Shown one piece after another: positions 24,771 through 29,743 of a stretch of 29,743 nucleotides of DNA (position 1 is the stretch's first letter; the number at the start of each line of letters is the position of its first letter). The stretch covers positions 1 to 29,743 of the forward strand of contig CAYGZC010000193.1 in assembly GCA_964354225.1 (NCBI GenBank). The letters are read 5' to 3'. Source of the stretch: CAYGZC01 sp964354225 (GTDB lineage Bacteria; Bacteroidota; Ignavibacteria; UBA10030; SZUA-254). The notes below the pieces were generated by a model. The model was not told where the DNA came from and did no database searches. It was given only the letters and a program-made list of their open reading frames with translations. Both the position numbers and the translations under genes were made by a program.

Positions 24771-26443
24771 TGGATTATCGATTTTCGATTTTAGATTTTG
24801 GATTTGTTGCGAGATCAACGATATTGTTATGGTTGATGGTTATTTCGATGATCAGTGTTTCGGTAGCTCAGATTGAAAATGTTCCCGTGAATAACCAAGT
24901 GTACGACTTTTTAAACCGCATGGGTGTAAAGGGAATTCTTCCGCTCTATAGTAATACAATGATTCCACTTCCTCGAAAGCAAGTGGCTGAACTTATTCAA
25001 TCCGTTGATCAACAGCGTGAAAAACTTAATAAACCGGAAATCCAATTTCTCCTCAAATTCAAACAAGAGTTCATGCATGAAATCGATCCCTTGAAAGAAG
25101 ATGTCGATGTTTTTTTTCGTGATGGCTCGTTAAACTATTTTTACTTCGACAAAGAAAAATATCTCTATGCTTACTCGGATTCATCTGTTTCTGCATATGT
25201 TGAATTCATCGGAACTTTTGAACATCGAAGGATCACAGGTGATACTTATGGAAACACAGATGCTTCTTTGGAGGAACACGGCGGGCGAATTCGCGGAACA
25301 ATAAAACATCGGGTCGGATATTATTTGCGGGCAACTAATGGTACATTATTCGGAGATAAAAACTTTGCGCTGTCGGATACGCGGTTGAAAGGGAATGTCA
25401 AATTCAAAGACTTGGATTCGCCTTACTTCGATTTTACCGAAGCATATCTGCGTGCAGATTTCGATTGGTTCAATGTTCAGTTCGGTAGGGAATATACGCT
25501 GATCGGTACGGGGTACTCGGATCGGTTATTGTTGTCGGATAATGCACCGGTCTTGGATTTTATAAAATTGGATTTTCAATATAAGTCGGTTCGCTTCGCA
25601 TCCATTCACGGTGTACTTGTTGATACCTCTGCTTCCCTCTCGCGATTTGAAAACAAGTATTTTGCGTTACACCGCGTACAGTTTTCTTTATTCGACCGTC
25701 TAAATATTGGTGTGTCTGAAATGATTATCTATCAACGCAGTGCGCTCGATTTTGCATACTTAAATCCAATCAATTTTTACAAATCCTCCGAGCATTCCTT
25801 GCGCGACAGAGATAATGCATTCCTTAATTTTGATTTAGAGTTTTTCCCCATTCATAATTACAAATTCTACGGCACGTGGCTCGTTGATGATATTGATTTT
25901 AAAAAGATAGGTACCGGTTGGTGGGGCAACGAGTTCGGCTGGCAATGTGGAATGTATATTTCCAATGTTACCGGTTGCTCTAACCTCGATGCAGTCGTTG
26001 AATACACTCGGATTGAGCCATATGTTTACAGCAATCGGCTAAGTGGGAATTCTTATTCCAATAACAATATAGGATTGGGTCATCATCTTGAACCGAATTC
26101 AGATGAATGGTTTATTCAATTAAGATACTATCCATACTCGAAACTCCGGTTTTGGGGAACATACGCAGGTACACAACACGGTGAAAATATTTTATCTAAT
26201 GGAAAGATAATAAATGTAGGCGGCGATATTCTCACCGGTCATAGAGAGGGTGATTCGGAGAAGGCGGCATTTCTTGACGGTAATCGTGTCCATACCGACC
26301 GGCTTCAAATCGGTACTTCGTACGAACCGTTTACAAATTTCTTTATATTGGGAGTCTACGAAATTCGTCAAACAAAGAAATATACGTTAAGCGAAAAAAA
26401 TCTCGACCACTGCGCTTCACTCAAATTTCATATTGAATATTAA
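24770..26443 (+). CDS. Capsule-assembly Wzi-family outer-membrane protein
   Basis: A 557-residue protein with a signal sequence (ILLWLMVISMISVSVAQ, ending near residue 34) and a beta-barrel-like body rich in alternating aromatic residues (FDWFNVQFGREYTLIGTGYS, LNFDLEFFPIHNYKFYGTWL), ending in an aromatic C-terminal strand (LKFHIEY). The helical N-terminal part (VYDFLNRMGVKGILPLYSNT) followed by a barrel matches Wzi-type capsule assembly proteins, which hold polymer at the outer surface. The first about 12 residues (MDYRFSILDFGF) are encoded by an interspersed repeat copy, ahead of the signal peptide, so the true start could be a later codon such as the ATG at 24836. It shares one base with the upstream stop. 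Confidence 0.82.
   Translation: MDYRFSILDFGFVARSTILLWLMVISMISVSVAQIENVPVNNQVYDFLNRMGVKGILPLYSNTMIPLPRKQVAELIQSVDQQREKLNKPEIQFLLKFKQEFMHEIDPLKEDVDVFFRDGSLNYFYFDKEKYLYAYSDSSVSAYVEFIGTFEHRRITGDTYGNTDASLEEHGGRIRGTIKHRVGYYLRATNGTLFGDKNFALSDTRLKGNVKFKDLDSPYFDFTEAYLRADFDWFNVQFGREYTLIGTGYSDRLLLSDNAPVLDFIKLDFQYKSVRFASIHGVLVDTSASLSRFENKYFALHRVQFSLFDRLNIGVSEMIIYQRSALDFAYLNPINFYKSSEHSLRDRDNAFLNFDLEFFPIHNYKFYGTWLVDDIDFKKIGTGWWGNEFGWQCGMYISNVTGCSNLDAVVEYTRIEPYVYSNRLSGNSYSNNNIGLGHHLEPNSDEWFIQLRYYPYSKLRFWGTYAGTQHGENILSNGKIINVGGDILTGHREGDSEKAAFLDGNRVHTDRLQIGTSYEPFTNFFILGVYEIRQTKKYTLSEKNLDHCASLKFHIEY
24787..24804 (+). repeat. Interspersed 18-base GATTTT repeat, copy 3 (inside wzi-like coding region)
   Basis: GATTTTAGATTTTGGATT, identical to 8651-8668, preceded by two more GATTTTC-like units from 24772. 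It lies within the first codons of the Wzi-like gene. The other two copies (1565, 8651) are between genes. Confidence 0.55.
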
Positions 26444-26473
26444 CTTAGTTCGATCAAAATAATGTGAATCTTC

Positions 26474-27190
26474 ATGCAAAAAACTTTAGTAGTAACCCCG
26501 ACATATAACGAAGCGGAAAACATAGAAATATTTATTGAGCAGGTGCTAAGTAAAGGGCCTGACATTGAGGTGCTGGTTGTTGATGACAATTCACCTGATG
26601 GAACAGGCAGCATTGTCGAGAGGTTAAAAGCTCAAAATCCCCGCATTCATCTTATCAGTAGAGCGAAAAAGATGGGTTTAGGAACAGCGTATGTTGAAGG
26701 ATTTCGGTATGCTATCGCAAACAAGTTTGATTACATCTTCGAAATGGATGCGGATTTCTCTCACAATCCCGAAGAAATTCCTAATTTCTTAAAGAAAATC
26801 GAATCGTACGACTTAGTAATCGGGTCGCGGTACACTAATGGAGTTCGTGTAATTAACTGGCCCATTCGCCGCTTGATCTTAAGTTATGGCGCGAACGTTT
26901 ACACTCGCATCATCACCGGAATGCCGGTTAAAGATGCAACGGGCGGCTTCAAATGTTTTCGGCGGAAAGTGCTAGAAGCTATCGATCTCGATAAGATACA
27001 TTCGAACGGTTATGCTTTCCAAATCGAAATGAATTTTAAGACATGGAGTAAAGGTTTCAAGCTGTGCGAACATCCTATCATCTTCGTAGAACGCCAGTCA
27101 GGGGTTTCTAAAATGTCCAAGAAAATTGTGTACGAAGCGGTGTTCATGGTTTGGAAATTAAAGTATCATAAGATAATCGGTAAACTTTAA
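26474..27190 (+). CDS. Polyprenol-phosphate mannose synthase-like glycosyltransferase (GT2)
   Basis: A 238-residue soluble GT2 of the DPM1 type, transferring a hexose (mannose in characterised members) from GDP- or UDP-sugar to polyprenyl phosphate. Motifs are TPTYNEAENI (8-17), VVDDNSPDGTG (35-45), MDADFSHNPEEI (91-102) with the catalytic DAD, GSRYTNG, and DATGGFKCFRRKVLEAIDL. It lacks C-terminal membrane helices, like the short DPM1 class. Here it could make a lipid-linked sugar donor for decorating the polysaccharide or protein. It starts 30 bases after the Wzi-like gene and ends nine bases before the fusion gene. Confidence 0.9.
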   Translation: MQKTLVVTPTYNEAENIEIFIEQVLSKGPDIEVLVVDDNSPDGTGSIVERLKAQNPRIHLISRAKKMGLGTAYVEGFRYAIANKFDYIFEMDADFSHNPEEIPNFLKKIESYDLVIGSRYTNGVRVINWPIRRLILSYGANVYTRIITGMPVKDATGGFKCFRRKVLEAIDLDKIHSNGYAFQIEMNFKTWSKGFKLCEHPIIFVERQSGVSKMSKKIVYEAVFMVWKLKYHKIIGKL

Positions 27191-27199
27191 ATAAATCCA

Positions 27200-29239
27200 A
27201 TGGTGGTTTCTGTCATCATAGTGAATTACAATGTGCGGGCATTCCTTGAGAATGCGCTTCTCTCTATCCAGAAGGCAATGACAATGGTTGAGGGAGAAAT
27301 CATCGTTGTTGATAATGCTTCTGATGATGGAAGTGTTGAGATGGTTAAGCAGAAATTTCCCGGTGTGAAACTTATAATTAACGAGCGAAACCTCGGTTTT
27401 GCAGCAGCAAACAATATTGCCATTCGGGAATCACAAGGAAGTTACATCTTATTACTCAATCCTGATTCAGTTCTGCAGGAAGATACACTAAAGATAATGA
27501 TAAATTTTCTCGATCAACGTCAAGATGTTGGTCTTGCTGGTTGTAAAATTTTAAATCCGGATGGGACATTGCAGCTTGCCTGCCGGCGAAGTTTTCCAAC
27601 ACCATGGGTGGCATTCACAAAGATTACCGGTTTGAGCACACTCTTTCCAACAACAGCATTTTTTGGAAAATACAATCTTGCATATCTTGATCCGGATAAA
27701 ACGTATGAAGTCGATGCCGTAAGCGGCTCGTTTATGTTCGTTCGGCGAAAGGTTATTGATATTGTCGGTGGTTTGGATGAACAGTTCTTTATGTACGGTG
27801 AAGATCTTGATTGGTGCTACCGCATCAAGCAAGCTGGCTGGAAAATTTATTATGTGCACGAAACAAAAGTCATTCACTACAAAGGTGAAAGTGTTCGCCG
27901 CAGCGATATTGATGAAATAAAACTTTTTTATGAGGCAATGCGTGTCTTTGTTAAAAAACATTTTTCACGAGGATTTTTTTCTGATTTCATTCTTAGTTTA
28001 GGTATTGGAGTGCGCGAGTGGATCGCGTTTATTGGTAAAATTTCAAAGCCCCTTCGCGCCGTTATTTTAGATTTCATATTGGTAGATATTTCACTTCTCC
28101 TAAGTGAATATATTTGGTTTGGGAAGTTCTTCCGTTTTCCTGCCTACGGATATCCTGTAATTCTTGCTGTCCCGGCATTAATCATTATAGGATCAATGTA
28201 CTTTTTTGGTGTGTACACAAAGCGGAAACTATCGGTAACACACACAAGCAGTTCGATAATATTCGGGTATATCATTCTCTCGGCGCTTACGTTTTTCTTC
28301 AAACAATATGGCTTCAGTCGGATGGTTATTGTTATCTCAGGAGTTATGAATTTATTTTTCCTTCCCGGCTGGAGATTAATAACGAGGGCGATCCTTCGCT
28401 CACCCGAGCATCGGAAGCGCAGCTTATTTGGTAGAAGAACGATAATAGTTGGTGTTGAGAAAGCAGGGCAAGAGCTGTTATGCAAGCTGCGCTCCCGCGT
28501 TGATGATGGCTACGAAGTTGTTGGATTTGTTGATGGTACACGGAAACGCATCGGGGAGAAAGTGTTAGGAGTTGAAATTCTCGGAAGTATTGATAATATT
28601 GGAAAGGTAATTGAAGAAAATAAAGCATCAGAAGTGATTTTTTCAACGGATATTTTGTCGTACACTAATATTTTATCTGTCATCGGACGAAGCAGAAATC
28701 GAAGTGTCAACTTTCGGCTTGTTCCGAGTAGTATGGAAGTCATCATCGGTAAAACACACATCGATGAACTGGATGATATACCACTCGTCGATATTGATTA
28801 CAACATCAATCATCCTGTGAACCGCTTCTTTAAAAGATTGTTCGATATCGGATCTTCATTGGTAATGCTGATTACTATTTATCCGTTGATTCTAATTCGA
28901 AAGAAATCGGGAAAAGTATTAAGTCAATTTGGTAACAGTATAATGTTGCTGCCCAGAGTTCTGAGTGGTGAGCTGAGTATGGTTGGTCCGCCAGAATGTT
29001 CTTCGATATCCTCGGATAATGGTGCATCCCCGACTTCGATGTATTGCGGAAAGTTCGGTCTGGCAGGTCTTGTACAACTTAATTACCGTGACGACTTAAC
29101 GCTTAAGGAAATTGAAAAATATAACCTCTACTACGCCAAGAATCGATCACTAATTCTTGATGCAGAAATTCTTTTAAAGACGTTTATATTGTTCATGAAG
29201 AGCGAGAACACTTATGGCAAAAGCAGTACTAGAATTTGA
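27200..29239 (+). CDS. GT2 glycosyltransferase fused to WcaJ-like membrane domain with degenerate phosphoglycosyltransferase core
   Basis: A 679-residue fusion. Residues 1-245 are a GT2 domain (VVDNASDDGS 36-45, LLLNPDSV 84-91, VSGSFMFVRR, YGEDLDWCYRIKQAG 199-213). Helices at about 286-302, 317-337, 350-366 and 374-392 follow, then a CoA_binding_3 domain (RTIIVGVEKAGQELLCKLRS, 413-432; to about 515) and a re-entrant helix (about 546-566). In a working phosphoglycosyltransferase the next 80 residues carry KFR-x-M and the D-E pair; here the chain passes from IRKKSGKVLSQFG straight to GELSMVGPPEC (590-600), with PR of VGPRP changed and the later PGITG reduced to KFGLAG. So it should not be able to prime synthesis; the GT2 part looks intact. 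It may tether a glycosyltransferase to the membrane machinery. It overlaps accA by 26 bases. Confidence 0.85.
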   Translation: MVVSVIIVNYNVRAFLENALLSIQKAMTMVEGEIIVVDNASDDGSVEMVKQKFPGVKLIINERNLGFAAANNIAIRESQGSYILLLNPDSVLQEDTLKIMINFLDQRQDVGLAGCKILNPDGTLQLACRRSFPTPWVAFTKITGLSTLFPTTAFFGKYNLAYLDPDKTYEVDAVSGSFMFVRRKVIDIVGGLDEQFFMYGEDLDWCYRIKQAGWKIYYVHETKVIHYKGESVRRSDIDEIKLFYEAMRVFVKKHFSRGFFSDFILSLGIGVREWIAFIGKISKPLRAVILDFILVDISLLLSEYIWFGKFFRFPAYGYPVILAVPALIIIGSMYFFGVYTKRKLSVTHTSSSIIFGYIILSALTFFFKQYGFSRMVIVISGVMNLFFLPGWRLITRAILRSPEHRKRSLFGRRTIIVGVEKAGQELLCKLRSRVDDGYEVVGFVDGTRKRIGEKVLGVEILGSIDNIGKVIEENKASEVIFSTDILSYTNILSVIGRSRNRSVNFRLVPSSMEVIIGKTHIDELDDIPLVDIDYNINHPVNRFFKRLFDIGSSLVMLITIYPLILIRKKSGKVLSQFGNSIMLLPRVLSGELSMVGPPECSSISSDNGASPTSMYCGKFGLAGLVQLNYRDDLTLKEIEKYNLYYAKNRSLILDAEILLKTFILFMKSENTYGKSSTRI

Positions 29240-29743
29240 GAAGCCGATCATCGAGCTTGAAAAGAAAATCGAAGAGATGCGGAAGTATTCCGAATCACTC
29301 GATATCGCCGATGAAGTAAAAACACTCGAAGAGAAAGTTAATCAATTACGGAAGTCGGTCTATGAAGGTTTGACACGCTGGCAGAAGGTTCAGCTTGCCC
29401 GCCATCCCGATCGTCCATATACACTTGATTATATTTCCATGATGACAACAGATTTCATTGAGCTTCATGGTGATCGTTCGTTTCGGGATGACAAAGCGGT
29501 TGTTGGCGGCTTTGCAATGCTTGAAAATGAGCCGGTGATGATTATCGGTCAGCAAAAAGGTCGAGACACGAAGTCGAATGTCTACCGTAATTTTGGTATG
29601 ATGAATCCGGAAGGATACCGCAAAGCACTTAGGTTGATGAAACTTGCAGCAAAGTTTAAGCGACCGGTCATTAACTTGCTTGATACACCGGGTGCGTTTC
29701 CGGGGCTTGAGGCAGAAGAACGCGGTCAGGCGGAAGCGATTGC
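29214..29743 (+). CDS. accA: Acetyl-CoA carboxylase carboxyltransferase subunit alpha (3' end outside window)
   Basis: An ORF open to the window edge gives 176 residues of about 320 expected. AccA, with AccD, moves the carboxyl group from carboxybiotin to acetyl-CoA, making malonyl-CoA for fatty-acid synthesis in the cytoplasm. It shows the family start (LEFEKPIIELEKKIEEM), the QLARHPDRPYTLDYI segment, ELHGDRSFRDDKAVVGGFA, IGQQKGRDTKSNVYRNFG, MNPEGYRKALRLM and LDTPGAFPGLEAEERGQAEA. The start at 29214 fits the usual AccA N-terminus and overlaps the preceding gene by 26 bases, so it may be translated from the same transcript as the polysaccharide genes. Confidence 0.95.
   Translation, partial: MAKAVLEFEKPIIELEKKIEEMRKYSESLDIADEVKTLEEKVNQLRKSVYEGLTRWQKVQLARHPDRPYTLDYISMMTTDFIELHGDRSFRDDKAVVGGFAMLENEPVMIIGQQKGRDTKSNVYRNFGMMNPEGYRKALRLMKLAAKFKRPVINLLDTPGAFPGLEAEERGQAEAI

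Noticed and set aside
27551..27961. 136-codon minus-strand ORF within the GT2 domain of the fusion gene
   Set aside because: Antisense shadow; the plus-strand frame carries all GT2 motifs here.
1..29743. CRISPR array, tRNA or rRNA genes
   Set aside because: No regularly spaced direct repeats, cloverleaf-like segments or rRNA-like sequence were seen on reading both strands; the repeats found are single scattered units.

Overview
This is a 29.7 kb AT-rich chromosomal window. The organism looks like a member of the Bacteroidota/Chlorobi lineage, most likely Ignavibacteria-like. The basis is the complete MoxR-DUF58-BatA-BatB-BatC-BatD-BatE operon, a Bacteroidota-type protein style, short GATTTT-rich interspersed repeats, and few recognisable Shine-Dalgarno sites. 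This placement is inference; there is no rRNA or other marker gene in the window.

Region 1 (1-2833) is a worn accessory or defence segment. It opens with the 3' end of an IS3-family transposase and its right terminal inverted repeat. Next come a DUF559 (Vsr-like) endonuclease-fold gene, a 24-codon ORF translationally coupled to a Fic-family AMPylase, and a small minus-strand ORF whose stop codon abuts the fic stop. That small ORF carries the S-x-x-x-E-G Fic-inhibition motif of VbhA/FicA antitoxins. The segment ends with a type I restriction specificity gene (hsdS) broken by one in-frame TAG where the family normally has Trp.

Region 2 (3058-11276) is the bat (aerotolerance) operon: MoxR AAA+ ATPase, DUF58 protein, a small BatD-like membrane protein, BatA, BatB, BatC, BatD and BatE. 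Most junctions overlap or nearly touch, so the genes are probably co-transcribed. The likely picture is an ATPase working with several membrane-anchored von Willebrand A proteins and periplasmic TPR/BatD partners as an envelope chaperone or stress complex.

Region 3 (11501-29239) is a surface-polysaccharide (capsule/EPS/O-antigen) locus of the Wzx/Wzy type: an RmlC-like epimerase, RmlB, an SLBB polysaccharide export protein, a Wzz-like chain-length protein, a Wzx flippase, a Wzy-like polymerase, a GT2, a GT4-like and a CgeB-like glycosyltransferase, a membrane GT2, a WbaP/WcaJ-type initiating phosphoglycosyltransferase, a Wzi-like outer-membrane protein, a polyprenol-phosphate-mannose-synthase-like GT2, and an unusual fusion of a GT2 with a WcaJ-like membrane scaffold whose phosphoglycosyltransferase core is degenerate. 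No rmlA, rmlD or tyrosine autokinase is visible. The last gene, accA (fatty-acid synthesis), overlaps the fusion gene by 26 bases and runs off the window.

All genes from 3058 to the end are on the plus strand. The main candidates for something new are the tail-to-tail Fic/antitoxin pair, the GT2/degenerate-PGT fusion protein, and the 18-base interspersed repeat that has become part of the wzi reading frame. No tRNA, rRNA or CRISPR array was seen.
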